The notes beneath the pieces were generated by a model. That model saw nothing but the letters and a program-made list of their open reading frames with translations, was not told the origin of the DNA and searched no databases. This document shows, in pieces, positions 33,297 to 41,512 of a stretch of 64,000 bases of DNA (positions within the stretch are counted from its first letter, which is position 1; each line of letters opens with the position of its first letter). The stretch is from G964291335 sp964291335 (GTDB lineage: Bacteria > Chloroflexota > Dehalococcoidia > Lucifugimonadales > UBA3495). The DNA lies in assembly GCA_964291335.2 (NCBI GenBank), contig OZ219749.1, forward strand, positions 1 to 64,000, given 5' to 3'. The position numbers were made by a program, and so were the translations under genes.

Positions 33297-33781
33297 GGGC
33301 GGTTCTCATGGTCTGTTGAAATACCGGCGTCGGTTGGTTCTCCACTGCCGGTGCGGCTGGGGCGCCGCATGCAGCAGTGAACGGTTCCGTAGGACTCGCC
33401 GGCCAGTGCCTGGAGTGCGGCATGTCTGATATCTTCGTCTGGTCCCAGCTTGCTGGACCAGTCTCCGCCAGGCAGTTGAACGGCAACATGAGTCCAGTTG
33501 CCATCTTTGGCATAGAGGGCTACCTTATCGAAGCCGGTTGCTTTTTCTCCGTTGTCGCAAATCTCAAAACCGAGACCTATGAATACCTCAATCAAACTGT
33601 CAATCGACGGTGACCGTCGAGCGTTGGGCCAATGGTACTCGCCGGCGTGGCTCCACCAGTTGGATCGGTCGCCAGCAGCGTAAGCTATGCAGTTATAGTC
33701 ATCATCCGGTGTACTGGTGACTTCGTAATCAGCTGACCCCAGACTGGGAAACTGTTTGTCAATCCACATCGCGCTTACCAC
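33293..33781 (-). CDS. DUF7689-like protein
   Basis: This 162-residue protein has the pattern DYNCIAYAAGDRSNWW, YHWPNARRSPSIDSLIEVFI, then KVALYAKDGNWTHVAVQLP and WSSKLGPDEDIRHAALQALA with YGTVHCCMRR. Proteins with CIAxAxGD...WW, KVALY, H.A.Q and WxSKLG are a widespread small family that I recall as DUF7689. The conserved Cys-His-Asp-like residues suggest a papain/NlpC-like fold, which is inference. It overlaps its neighbours on both sides (7 nt with the gene upstream, ATGA with the one downstream). Confidence 0.7.
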   Translation of the reverse strand: MVSAMWIDKQFPSLGSADYEVTSTPDDDYNCIAYAAGDRSNWWSHAGEYHWPNARRSPSIDSLIEVFIGLGFEICDNGEKATGFDKVALYAKDGNWTHVAVQLPGGDWSSKLGPDEDIRHAALQALAGESYGTVHCCMRRPSRTGSGEPTDAGISTDHENRP

Positions 33782-34337
33782 CGATATCCGTTTTCCCGTC
33801 CCCAGTTAATCCAGGCACGAGCCATGTCCTTGACCTTGCCCTGGTTTTCAGCGGGCACCAGGGTAGCTCCGGTAATTGCATGGAGTGCCAGGAACCAGTG
33901 ATTTGGGCTTTGCTCCAAGCGGGCCAGCAGCCACGGCACCGCTGGAACTCCTATCTCAATAATGCGCTGGTATGCCGGGTGTTTTGCCATTTCAACTACG
34001 TCCACACCGCGAGGTCGGTTTCGTTCCCATTCGTCTGCGAGTTGTTCTACTTCATCGCGTTTTCCCGCCACCGCCGCGATTGGGGCGCGGAGTTCGTTTT
34101 CCGGCCTGCTTGCCGATTCGAGTTCAGCGTCCAGCCGTGCAACTAACTCATCCATTGTTTCCTTCTCCCTGCGGTTGTGAATCTGGCCGCGGATGCTGGC
34201 TGCCATCCGTTGTTGTTCCTCGGCGCGGGCTCTTTTGACGTTCTGCTGATGGAGCCAGTGGCCGATCTCTCTGTTTTTCCCGGCTTGGCGTGCTGGCGTA
34301 AAATGTCGATGGGGAGCGGCAATAACCTCCCCCCCAT
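33775..34337 (-). CDS. WLHQQ-motif protein with HEAT-like C-terminal domain, copy B, frame break at G7
   Basis: An ATG at 34337 leads straight into a run of seven G. With one more G the frame continues APHRHFTPARQAGKNREIGH, WLHQQNVKRARAEEQQRM and MDELVARLDAELES. It ends with EIGVPAVPWLLARLEQSPNH and FLALHAITGATLV...AWINWGRENGYRW, a family seen as a short C-terminal module in many bacteria. As sequenced, translation could start only at 34206 or 34155. The WLHQQ segment is shared with the genes on both sides. The break may be a phase switch or an undercalled homopolymer. Confidence 0.6.
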
Positions 34338-34350
34338 TGAGTTGTCCCGG

Positions 34351-34707
34351 TCAGAGTTTTTCCCGGTTCCTGTTTTCGGCTTCAAGCCGGGCAATGAGTT
34401 CCTCGGTGGTTTCGTTCTCCGGGTGGTTGCGGATCCGGTCCATCAGCCGCTGTCTTTCCTGCTCTCGGGCCCTCTTGATGTCCTGTTGGTGCAGCCAATA
34501 TCCAATCAAGGCATATCCTCCCTCTACGAGTATAAATGTTAATGCTGTTGCTACGAAAACCAGGCGGCCCAGGCTGTGTCCGATGGCTACAATATCCTTG
34601 GCCCATGCGATATTCCGGATATTGTCCAGCAATACCAGGGTCAAGGCTGCCAGACATAAAGCTGCGAATATCCACAGGAAGGTGCGGAAGTGGGTTGATG
34701 ACGGCAT
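34351..34707 (-). CDS. WLHQQ-motif membrane protein, copy C
   Basis: This 118-residue protein has two transmembrane segments (TFLWIFAALCLAALTLVLL and SLGRLVFVATALTFILVEGG), followed directly by the family motif IGYWLHQQDIKRAREQERQR and the helix TTEELIARLEAENRN. It suggests that the WLHQQ helix normally sits on the cytoplasmic side just after a membrane span. It is the promoter-proximal member of the group. A promoter and palindromic operator lie 80-130 nt upstream. Confidence 0.7.
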   Translation of the reverse strand: MPSSTHFRTFLWIFAALCLAALTLVLLDNIRNIAWAKDIVAIGHSLGRLVFVATALTFILVEGGYALIGYWLHQQDIKRAREQERQRLMDRIRNHPENETTEELIARLEAENRNREKL

Positions 34708-34786
34708 ACGCTCTGCCTTTGTGGTATCGGTTATTGCCGGGTGTAACCCGTTTTATCCTCCTGTGGGTGAAAGTCGCTTTATCCTG

Positions 34787-34835
34787 GTACGGTCCCGTAC
34801 GATTTATGCTACCGATACCGGGGGAGCTCAGTCAA
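34787..34835 (-). promoter_or_regulatory. Promoter with palindromic operator for the WLHQQ operon
   Basis: On the minus strand, TTGACT (34835-34830) is followed by an 18-nt spacer and TAGCAT (34811-34806). A perfect palindrome GTACGG-TC-CCGTAC (34787-34800) covers the expected transcript start, suggesting repressor control. Confidence 0.5.
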
Positions 34836-34854
34836 GTTTTGCACACTTTTTCAT

Positions 34855-34875
34855 CCCCCCCGGGGTCCGGGGGGG
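34855..34875. terminator. 9-bp C/G hairpin after the gene at 34884
   Basis: CCCCCCCGG (34855-34863) pairs with CCGGGGGGG (34867-34875), 9 nt past the stop of the minus-strand gene at 34884. No T-run follows on that strand, so termination strength is uncertain. Confidence 0.45.
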
Positions 34876-34883
34876 GCCGGCGG

Positions 34884-35147
34884 CTACCATCGACTGCCGA
34901 TTCCTTTTTCCCAGCAGCTTTCCAGACAGGCGGCGAATTCGTCCGGGGTCATGTTTTTTACCTGCCTGACCGTCAGTTGATACTGACTGCTCCGGATGCC
35001 GTCGATACATTCCCGGCAGGTAACATCTTTCGGGAAGATGGTTGCCGGAGTATGCCTGCTGCCGGGTTCGTCCACTGATTCAGCGAGGCTTTGTGCGCCG
35101 GGGGTGTAGTCAAAGTCAAAGTGGATTGTTTCAGGATTTCCGTTCAT
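34884..35147 (-). CDS. Small Cys-containing protein coupled to the PAPS-reductase-like gene
   Basis: From ATG 35147 (ATGA overlap with the upstream stop) the 87-residue product reads MNGNPETIHFDFDYTPGAQS, then DVTCRECIDGIRSSQYQLTV and ACLESCWEKGIGSRW. A CRECID motif and two further cysteines could bind zinc or shuttle disulfides. Translational coupling to the PAPS-reductase-like enzyme suggests a partner, for example an electron or sulfur carrier. That is inference. Confidence 0.65.
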   Translation of the reverse strand: MNGNPETIHFDFDYTPGAQSLAESVDEPGSRHTPATIFPKDVTCRECIDGIRSSQYQLTVRQVKNMTPDEFAACLESCWEKGIGSRW

Positions 35148-35956
35148 AGTCCGCACATTCCGTCGCATTCCTCTCCCCACAGGGGAAATTGTCCTTCATT
35201 TTTGTCCAGCTTGACTTCATCCAGGGGCTTGAGGCTCGGGTGGAGGTAGATCTTTCCGTCCAGACCGCGCCGGGCTCCGGCCCGGGCAGTCCGGTCCACA
35301 TATACGGCATCGACCCAGGAGTCGGGGTCCCGGGTTTTCATGTTCAGCCATTCGGCGTCGGAATGGTAGGGGCAGCCAATGCAGGCGGATCGGGGCAGGG
35401 ATCGGCCGGGGTAATGATGGGCGAACCACAGCTGGCAGTCGTGCCTGGTCATACGCCGGTCGATGAGGGGCCACTCAGTGGTGATCCAGGGAACGCCGGA
35501 GGGTTTCATGCGGTAGATCTCGTCCAGGGACAGGCCTACCCAGGTGAGCGCCCTGGTGGACTTCGGAGCTTTCTGCCGGGGCTGCAGGCCCAGCAGTCGG
35601 CGGATTTCCTGCTGGATGGGTTTGATTTTGTAGTATCGGGTGCATTGGCGGCGGCCCATGCCCTTGCCGCCCTCCAGGTTGCGGATGAAAACGGGGATGG
35701 TGGTATGGGGGGTTCCGTCGGGTCGTACGCCGTTGAGGAAGTCGGAGCGGAGATTGCCGCCGCTGACCCGGTGGACGGGAAAGGTCAGTTGGGTTTCCAG
35801 CCAGTCAAGATGGTCGTAAACGGCCTGTGGCTCCCAGCCGGTATCGGCGAAGATGGCGCAGTCGGGCCTGGGGGTCAGGTCGCCCCTGCTGGCCAGCAGG
35901 GCTAGTACGGAGGATTGAACTCCGGCGCCCAGGGAGATGGTGTGGAGATTGGTCAT
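35144..35956 (-). CDS. Phosphoadenosine phosphosulfate reductase-like (PP-loop) protein
   Basis: This 270-residue protein starts MTNLHTISLGAGVQSSVLAL, a PP-loop ATP pyrophosphatase motif (SLGAGVQS). It continues FADTGWEPQAVYDHLDWLE, then GRRQCTRYYKIKPI (Cys plus KIxPI as in CysH-like enzymes) and RSACIGCPYHSDAEW, with C-terminal ECDGMCGL. Proteins of this subgroup are encoded by phages and plasmids and are distinct from assimilatory CysH. A DNA or tRNA sulfur modification role (as for DndC) is possible. The Cys motifs could hold an Fe-S cluster. No other dnd genes are present in the window. Confidence 0.8.
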   Translation of the reverse strand: MTNLHTISLGAGVQSSVLALLASRGDLTPRPDCAIFADTGWEPQAVYDHLDWLETQLTFPVHRVSGGNLRSDFLNGVRPDGTPHTTIPVFIRNLEGGKGMGRRQCTRYYKIKPIQQEIRRLLGLQPRQKAPKSTRALTWVGLSLDEIYRMKPSGVPWITTEWPLIDRRMTRHDCQLWFAHHYPGRSLPRSACIGCPYHSDAEWLNMKTRDPDSWVDAVYVDRTARAGARRGLDGKIYLHPSLKPLDEVKLDKNEGQFPLWGEECDGMCGL

Positions 35957-36190
35957 TGGCGGTTCCTTGATTGGAGGTATTTTCGGTCCGGGGCGTGGGG
36001 GCGTGGCAGTTGGTGCGGTCAGCAGGTTGCCGGGTCATGAGATCTGATCGCAGCTCTGATTGTAGGAGCCGGAATGGCAGAGCGTTTTTCGGTAGTGAAC
36101 GGCGGCGCTTCGGCTCTATGGAGGTATGGGTTACGCCGGTTGTTTTCCGTGGGGGAGTCAGGAGTCAGGCTGGACGTTTCGTTGAGGAGT

Positions 36191-36200
36191 GGGGGGGGGG
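36191..36200. repeat. G10 homopolymer in intergenic DNA
   Basis: Ten G lie between the PAPS-reductase-like gene (starts 35956, minus) and the next minus-strand stop at 36262. A promoter-spacing role is possible. Confidence 0.6.
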
Positions 36201-36261
36201 TGTTCGACAGTGGTCGCTGCGCCGGTTTCAAAGAAGCCGGCGCAGTCGGGGTTCAGAGCTT

Positions 36262-36531
36262 TTACTCTTCGTTGTTTTCAGTCTTGCCCGGTTCAGGCGC
36301 AGCATCTGTTGGCAGCAGTCCCTGCTGCCAGCCCCAGTCCAGCCAGCGGAGCCGCATTTGCGCTGCGCTACGCCAAGTCAGGTTCCATCGGCTGAGGGCG
36401 CTTTCGTTGGCGGTCAGTTTTGCCAAGGGTATTTTGTTGAAGTGGGTGCGATTTGTTTCCCTATTGAGTTTCTCCGGCTGCGGGGTTTGTTCCTTCAAGG
36501 AAAAAGCCGGCCTCCGGCAGACAGTTGGCAT
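36262..36531 (-). CDS. Possible short protein overlapping the end of the DUF6575-like gene
   Basis: The frame gives PEKLNRETNRTHFNKIPLAK, LTANESALSRWNLTWRSAAQ and LDWGWQQGLLPTDAAPEPGK. The part after the neighbour's stop (36461) has coding character and a possible TTG start (LAKLTANE) near 36430. The full frame from 36531 overlaps the upstream gene by 71 nt, which is unlikely. The DNA includes GCGCTACGCCAAG, shared with the palindrome at 43333. No family was recognised. Confidence 0.35.
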   Translation of the reverse strand: MPTVCRRPAFSLKEQTPQPEKLNRETNRTHFNKIPLAKLTANESALSRWNLTWRSAAQMRLRWLDWGWQQGLLPTDAAPEPGKTENNEE

Positions 36532-36826
36532 CGGTAATGGGCTGACTCCGGGGTTGGAGTATCAGGGGATCGTCGATGGTTCCGTCGGCGGTGGCAATGT
36601 ACCATTTTCCTCCGGGAGTTTCCAGCATCAGGGTGCGCAGGTCGACGGATCCGGTCAGGAAGTCGTTCAGGCGCCGGGGGCTTGCGTTGACTACGGCGTA
36701 GCGGCCGAAGTCGCCGATGGTATCGATCATCACGCAGACGTATTGACTGCCGGCGGGGTCTTCGGCGGCGAAGATCTGTATTCCGTCGTAGTAGTCCAGG
36801 ATCCGGGTGAGTTTGACGGTTCTCAT
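36461..36826 (-). CDS. DUF6575-like protein
   Basis: This 121-residue protein reads MRTVKLTRILDYYDGIQIFA, AEDPAGSQYVCVMIDTIG, YAVVNASPRRLNDFLTGSVD and LRTLMLETPGGKWYIAT. The order of a YDGIQIF-type strand, a D..G..Y.C strand, an S..RL..FL..G..DLR helix and a final WY...A strand matches a small family that I recall as DUF6575, of unknown function. It starts at ATG 36826, 31 nt past the methyltransferase stop, with a TTGACC-like box just upstream. The soluble alpha/beta fold is likely intact. Confidence 0.6.
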   Translation of the reverse strand: MRTVKLTRILDYYDGIQIFAAEDPAGSQYVCVMIDTIGDFGRYAVVNASPRRLNDFLTGSVDLRTLMLETPGGKWYIATADGTIDDPLILQPRSQPITDANCLPEAGFFLEGTNPAAGETQ

Positions 36827-36857
36827 AGCTTGATACCTGATGCTTGCCTGGTGCCGG

Positions 36858-37565
36858 TCAAGGGTTTGACCGGCCGTTTTGCAGTCTGTGGTTGGTTATT
36901 TGAACGTATTCGGGGTTGATGTCGCCGCCGATCCAGCGGCGACTCAGCTGCTGGCAGGCGACGGCGGTAGTGCCGGCGCCGGCGCATAGGTCGCAGACCA
37001 GGTCTCCCGGGTTGGTCAGCAGTTCGATCAGTTCCCGGAACAGCCCCAGCGGTTTTTCCGTGGGGTGCCGGCGGCTGCTTCCGTTGGGAAATCGGAACAC
37101 AGTGTTCCGGCAGTGGCCGTTGAAGGTTGCGCCGGGCTTTCGGAAATGTACCGCGCATTCTATACCGGATAGAAATATGCGTCGTCCGTTCATGGGGGAC
37201 GGGTTGGTTTTCTCCCAGACAATCATTCGGGTGGTGAATCCCTGGCGGTCAAAATGTTCGTAGAGCAGACTGAACTGTTCTTTTCCGCAGAAGATAATGG
37301 CGCTGCCTCTGGTAACCCGCAGGGTATGGTGGGCGAATTCCAGAGGGTTGAAGTTCAGTTCGTTGGCCTCGCCCTTGTCGCTCCGGCGGACTGCGCCGGA
37401 GCGCTTGTTCACGTGTTCGTAGGGTATGTCGGTGAGGATCAGATCCACGTATCGGTTGGGCAAGGTGTTAAGCAGGGCGATGGCGTCGGATTGCCGGACG
37501 GAGTTCGGCGCCGGTATTGTTTCGGGCGGCGTCTTTCGTCCGGAGTTGGGGCGCTGTCGGGGCAT
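36858..37565 (-). CDS. DNA methyltransferase, beta-class-like (N4/N6)
   Basis: From ATG 37565 (MPRQRPNSGRKTPPETIPAP) the protein has 235 residues. Motif IV is LILTDIPYEHVN (a DPPY variant, DIPY), the target segment is WEKTNPSPMNGRR, and then come PTEKPLGLFRELIELLTNPG and motif I DLCAGAGTTAVACQQLSRRW. The order IV before I is that of beta-class enzymes such as phage and plasmid orphan methylases. No cognate nuclease gene adjoins, so it is likely an orphan protecting the element from host restriction. Confidence 0.85.
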   Translation of the reverse strand: MPRQRPNSGRKTPPETIPAPNSVRQSDAIALLNTLPNRYVDLILTDIPYEHVNKRSGAVRRSDKGEANELNFNPLEFAHHTLRVTRGSAIIFCGKEQFSLLYEHFDRQGFTTRMIVWEKTNPSPMNGRRIFLSGIECAVHFRKPGATFNGHCRNTVFRFPNGSSRRHPTEKPLGLFRELIELLTNPGDLVCDLCAGAGTTAVACQQLSRRWIGGDINPEYVQITNHRLQNGRSNP

Positions 37566-37676
37566 GCGGTTTAACCTGGTTGATGATGGATTCAGATTAC
37601 CGTTGTTGACCCGGGTCTTTTTTATGGCTGGGGCAGGGGGGGAAGTCGGCGGCGGATTGCCGGCGTGCGCCGGCAT

Positions 37677-37713
37677 GCGAAAGGAGCAGTCTTTAACCGG
37701 CTGCTCCTTTCGC
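37677..37713 (-). terminator. 13-bp hairpin after the FN3/Calx-beta-like gene
   Basis: GCGAAAGGAGCAG (37677-37689) pairs perfectly with CTGCTCCTTTCGC (37701-37713). It is located 25 nt past the stop at 37738 and before the methyltransferase start. No T-run follows on the minus strand. Confidence 0.6.
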
Positions 37714-37737
37714 GATACTATTGCCGCAGCTAAGGCA

Positions 37738-39123
37738 TCACCCGGCGTCGTCGTCCTTGATGACGACCTTGATGAAGTGCTTTTTGCCGTTGCGGGAGAT
37801 TTTGACCTGTTCATCGGCGGAAAGGGGAGTGCCGCGGATTTCCTGCACCGCGAGTCGGACGGTTTCATCGCCTTCCGCTCTGGTATCCCCGATGATTTTC
37901 AGGTTGATCGTCTTGGTCAGCGCGTCGCCCTGGGCGTTGGCGGCCCAGGTCAGGGTCTGGTGAATCCGGTGAAAGTCCCGGTTGGCGCCGGCCTTGCGGC
38001 GGCCCTGCGCGCTTGAGTCGTTCGGTTTCTGGAACATAAGCCGCACTTTTACTTCAGCGCTGGGGCTGCCGGTCAGTCGGATCTGCACCGGGACGTCGGT
38101 TGTTCCCGAGTCGCCTTCGGTTACGTTGAAGGTTGACTGCAAGCCGTCGGAGTTGCCGTAAACGGTTTTGTCCTTGACGACTTCAACGAAGATGCCGCCT
38201 ACCGCCGGTCTTTCCAGGTCTTCGTACCGCTCAGACCATTCGATCAGATTGATCGGCGTCGGTATCGGCGTCGGCGTCGGGGTAGGTGTAGGGGTTGGTG
38301 GAACCGGCCTGGTGGTGAAATAATGTTCGACTTTCGGGCTGTAGCCGTGTCCGTCGCAGGATGCGTTGCCCCTGGCAGCCAAGTAGGTATAGTGGCCGGT
38401 TTGGGGCGGCAGCCCGCTGAAGGTTGCGGAGGGCGATTCGTTGGCGGCGATTTTCCGTTCCCGGTATTTGTTCGGGTAGATTGGCGTGTTCGGGTTTCCG
38501 TCCCATTCCACCAGGATGGCGACGTATTCCACCAGCTGGCAGCCCCCGCTGGCGGCGCTGTGGTCCCACGTTACGGTCAGCGCATTGTGGGCGATTTCAT
38601 ACCGGACGTTCTGCGGCTGGGAAAGAGCGTTGACCGGCTTCGGCGCCGCGGGCTGCCAGGGGGCCGGGGTGCGGCCTGCCGTCGGCAGGGGTCCGTCGGT
38701 CGTTGAAACTTCCAGGATGGCAGGGGTGCTGCCCAGGTCGCAGCCGGGGTCGTCCGAGTGGGCGTACACGCGGATGTCGTGGGGAGTTTTCGGATCCAGG
38801 TTGTCCAGCGTGTAGCGCAGCTGCTGTCCGGGGACATGGACATCGACTGCGTAGTTGTTGGCGAGTTGGGCTTCGGCTAGCACGTTGTATCGGCTGACCT
38901 GACAGTTGTTGGGGGCCGGCGGCTGCCAGGCGACCCGGATGGAATTGGCGGTTACCGTTTCCGCCATCAGTCCGGTGGGGGGGTTGGGAGCGTTGGAACT
39001 CTGGGCCTGGACGACGGCGGTTATTGCCATAACGGCGATGAGGGACATGGCGATAGCAGCGGGGATGAGCCATTTGAAGGCCGGATTTCCGGGCAGTTCG
39101 CGGCGGGTCGCTGGTGGATGCAT
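37738..39123 (-). CDS. Secreted or membrane-anchored FN3 plus Calx-beta-like protein
   Basis: This 461-residue protein has an N-terminal membrane/signal segment (WLIPAAIAMSLIAVMAITAVV). Two fibronectin-III domains follow (NPPTGLMAETVTANSIRVAW..., then QNVRYEIAHNALTVTWD...). A PTPTPTPTPIPTP linker leads to a Calx-beta-like domain (NVTEGDSGTTDVPVQIRLTG, DTRAEGDETVRLAV, ending KVVIKDDDAG). It would face the outside and mediate adhesion or protein binding. A degenerate paralogue lies at 42187-43091 on the other strand. Such proteins with Pro-Thr linkers are common in marine Chloroflexota. Confidence 0.8.
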   Translation of the reverse strand: MHPPATRRELPGNPAFKWLIPAAIAMSLIAVMAITAVVQAQSSNAPNPPTGLMAETVTANSIRVAWQPPAPNNCQVSRYNVLAEAQLANNYAVDVHVPGQQLRYTLDNLDPKTPHDIRVYAHSDDPGCDLGSTPAILEVSTTDGPLPTAGRTPAPWQPAAPKPVNALSQPQNVRYEIAHNALTVTWDHSAASGGCQLVEYVAILVEWDGNPNTPIYPNKYRERKIAANESPSATFSGLPPQTGHYTYLAARGNASCDGHGYSPKVEHYFTTRPVPPTPTPTPTPTPIPTPINLIEWSERYEDLERPAVGGIFVEVVKDKTVYGNSDGLQSTFNVTEGDSGTTDVPVQIRLTGSPSAEVKVRLMFQKPNDSSAQGRRKAGANRDFHRIHQTLTWAANAQGDALTKTINLKIIGDTRAEGDETVRLAVQEIRGTPLSADEQVKISRNGKKHFIKVVIKDDDAG

Positions 39124-39250
39124 TCTCTGCTCCTCTTTTTTTCGGATACCGATTGCCGGGCGCGGCGGGGATCGGTTCGCAGTTATTTTACGGAGTCGGC
39201 CCGCGGCGGGTCAATGCGTTTGGCAATCTCCGGTTCGGGGTATTCGTCTT

Positions 39251-40234
39251 TTACGACTGCTCCATGATTCCGGTAACCCTGGCTCTCCACAGCGATCCGG
39301 CAAACCCCGTTACGAACACCGTTATGCCGCCGTAGAGCGCAATATACCCTACTACGTGATGTTCGCCGAACAGCAGCGGCATTGCGAAGAACCAGGCTCC
39401 GCCGATGATCGCGCTGGCGGTGGCGCTGCTGGCGGAGATCTTCTGCGCCGGAGTGCGGAAGATCGCTTTGCGCAGTTGCCGGGTTTCGGCTCCCTGTTGC
39501 GTGCTTCTGGTGATTGCCTGAAACTGCTGCTGCGGTATCCGGGCTGGCGGCGGAGTCCCCACCGGAACCGATGCGAGCGCTTGCCGGTATCGCTGGCGGA
39601 AGTCGTTGTCCGTCTGCACGCCCTTTCGGGCATTGCAGGCGCCGCATAATGCCTGCAGATTGGCCTCGGCGTTTGCGCCGCCGAACTCAACCGGGTAGAT
39701 GTGGTCAATCTGCCGGTTGTTTCTGGAAAGGGTTACTCCGCAATACATGCAGCGATGCCCCTGGCGCACGCTGATGCGCATCCGCTGTTCATTGGAGAAC
39801 CGGATGCGGGTGGTACGGGCTACGGCCTTTTCGCCGGACCGCGTTCGCAATGCGAAACGGTGAAACCAATCCACCGTTGTCAGCGCTGCTCCGGCTGCTG
39901 CTGCGCCAACGGTTTTGACGGCAGACAACAGGCCCGGTTTCTCCAACTTGTTTTCGGGAGTATCCTGGTCCGTCATTTCTTCTGTAGTCTGCAGTTGGTT
40001 CGATGCATTCTCCGGCGCTTCCGCCGGCATTGGCCAGGACATGTTCATGACGGATACCTGGAATTTTTCCCAGGTATCGGGGATATTCTGCTGTATCTGT
40101 GGGTTGTTCTGATTGACATAGACAATCAGGCCTTCGGCATCCCCGACCTGACCGATGCCTACGGCGCGCAGCCAGGGGCATTCTGCCAGAGAATGGTGCA
40201 GGGAGGCTGCCGCTTCGCGCAGATCAGTGTTCAT
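39251..40234 (-). CDS. HNH endonuclease domain protein with C-terminal membrane segments
   Basis: The start was chosen at ATG 40234 (MNTDLREAAASLHHSL), overlapping the protease gene by 11 nt. The N-terminal domain of about 70 residues (WLRAVGIGQVGDAEGLIVYV) is of unknown type. The HNH core is GHRCMYCGVTLSRNNRQIDH, IYPVEFGGANAEANLQALC and GACNARKG, with both CxxC zinc pairs. The C-terminus has two hydrophobic segments (SATASAIIGGAWFFAMPLLF and VGYIALYGGITVFVTGFAG). An HNH enzyme tethered to the membrane is unusual. Together with the overlapping retropepsin-like gene it may form a protease-activated nuclease, which is inference. Confidence 0.8.
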   Translation of the reverse strand: MNTDLREAAASLHHSLAECPWLRAVGIGQVGDAEGLIVYVNQNNPQIQQNIPDTWEKFQVSVMNMSWPMPAEAPENASNQLQTTEEMTDQDTPENKLEKPGLLSAVKTVGAAAAGAALTTVDWFHRFALRTRSGEKAVARTTRIRFSNEQRMRISVRQGHRCMYCGVTLSRNNRQIDHIYPVEFGGANAEANLQALCGACNARKGVQTDNDFRQRYRQALASVPVGTPPPARIPQQQFQAITRSTQQGAETRQLRKAIFRTPAQKISASSATASAIIGGAWFFAMPLLFGEHHVVGYIALYGGITVFVTGFAGSLWRARVTGIMEQS

Positions 40235-40622
40235 TGCAGGTCTTCTCCGTTTCCTGTGATTGCATTGCAGCATGGTAGCGAAGCAGTTTGGTCGGTACCA
40301 GTCGTTGCGCTACGGGATCTACAGCTAGTGCGGCTTCTTCCAGCGATACGACGCCGAGGAGGCTGAGCTCGTTGGTTTCGGCAAAGATGACCGGAGTATG
40401 AATCTCGATGCCCTGGATTTTGATGATTGTGGTTCCGACGTCCACCGGTATTGTGCGGCCGTCGGCGGTTTCCGAGGGCAATGAGCGGCGAACCGGGACG
40501 CCCAGGTTTTCCAGAATAGACCTGGGTACGGCAGTGTATGTTGAGCCGGTATCCACGATGAGGTCAAGGTCCTGGAACCGGTTGCCTTGTGGGTTGCCGA
40601 CCTGGACGGTTACGGTTCCCAA
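40224..40622 (-). CDS. Retropepsin-like aspartyl protease
   Basis: This 132-residue protein has the aspartyl protease signature LIVDTGSTYTAVP at about residues 21-33 and the later strand TPVIFAETNELSLLGVVSLE (ALLG-type motif). This is the size and pattern of single-lobe retropepsin-like proteases that work as dimers. There is no signal peptide, so it is cytoplasmic. Its end overlaps the HNH gene start, so the pair is translationally linked. Short proteases of this family are widespread in Cyanobacteria and Chloroflexota, usually without known substrate. The intergenic 40623-40912 holds no gene. Confidence 0.82.
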   Translation of the reverse strand: MGTVTVQVGNPQGNRFQDLDLIVDTGSTYTAVPRSILENLGVPVRRSLPSETADGRTIPVDVGTTIIKIQGIEIHTPVIFAETNELSLLGVVSLEEAALAVDPVAQRLVPTKLLRYHAAMQSQETEKTCNEH

Positions 40623-40912
40623 GTTATTTCTCCTGTATGCCGTAGGTCCGGCAGCTCGTTCCGGGCGATGGTAGATGGGTTGCCGGCGCAGGCCTGCCGA
40701 AGGCTTGGACTGCGTTGCGCCGCCACTTTCAGCAGGTTTGCGGCGGCAGCGGCAGGTGAGACGGCTGACTGGAATTCCCTCTGGCTGGCCGGTTCCGAAA
40801 AGATATGAAAAGGAACTCCGGTATTAGCGGTGATACGGCTTTGGTGGAGAACTTCAGTGTTGAACAGCGTTGCTGTTTAGAGTATATACCGGGAAACACC
40901 TGGTAAGCAACT

Positions 40913-41512
40913 TCAGACGTTGAATTGCCGCAGCGGGTCTGCTGCGTTGTCCCGGTAGAACCGGAAAATGTTCCCGGGCGCCGGTTCCGGGTGGGTAGGA
41001 GCCCAGTCGAACCGGATCTTTATCGCCGGGAAAATGGCGGTCAGCCGGGTCAGAGCCGGTTGAAAATCGGCGGTGAACGCCGGTTCGTCCGGCACAGCAT
41101 CGGAACGCCGGCTGATTAGGCTCAGTTTCCGGTACAGTTGTCGGGTTCGTTCTCTGGGTGAAGATTCCGTCGATTGTTCCGATTGCTACAGGGTTGGTGA
41201 AATGATTCTGACCGGCTCCGGCTGCAAGGTCCAGTCGAGGCCGGCGGCGGTGAGCAGGTCCCGAACGGCAGTCAGCAAGTCTGCCGCCTGATTGATGATC
41301 GGGACTTCGGTTTTGGGCCGAGGATGAAAGGATACCACGTCCCGGTCGGAGTTGAGCAGCCGCTGGCGCGTTGCGGATTCGGATAAGCCGGAGGTTCGGG
41401 CGAATATCGCCAGCAGTTGGGCGACGACCCGGTTGTAGTCGCCGAGCTGGTCGGTGTCGGGGATGATGATTTCCTGCCCTGGGTCTTTGTTTCTCCGGTT
41501 GCACGGGGGCAA
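40913..41512 (-). pseudogene. Unknown protein gene with one in-frame TAG
   Basis: From ATG 41512 the frame reads MPPCNRRNKDPGQEIIIPDT through VVAQLLAIFARTSGLSESAT to RIISPTL and TAG (41188-41186). The same frame continues QSEQSTESSPRERTRQLYRK, LSLISRRSDAVPDEPAFTAD and ends IFRFYRDNAADPLRQFNV at 40913. A total of about 199 residues would result if the TAG were a sense codon (CAG would fit). A GTG at about 41095 could restart the second half. The family is unrecognised. The gap 41513-41813 holds no clear gene. Confidence 0.5.
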
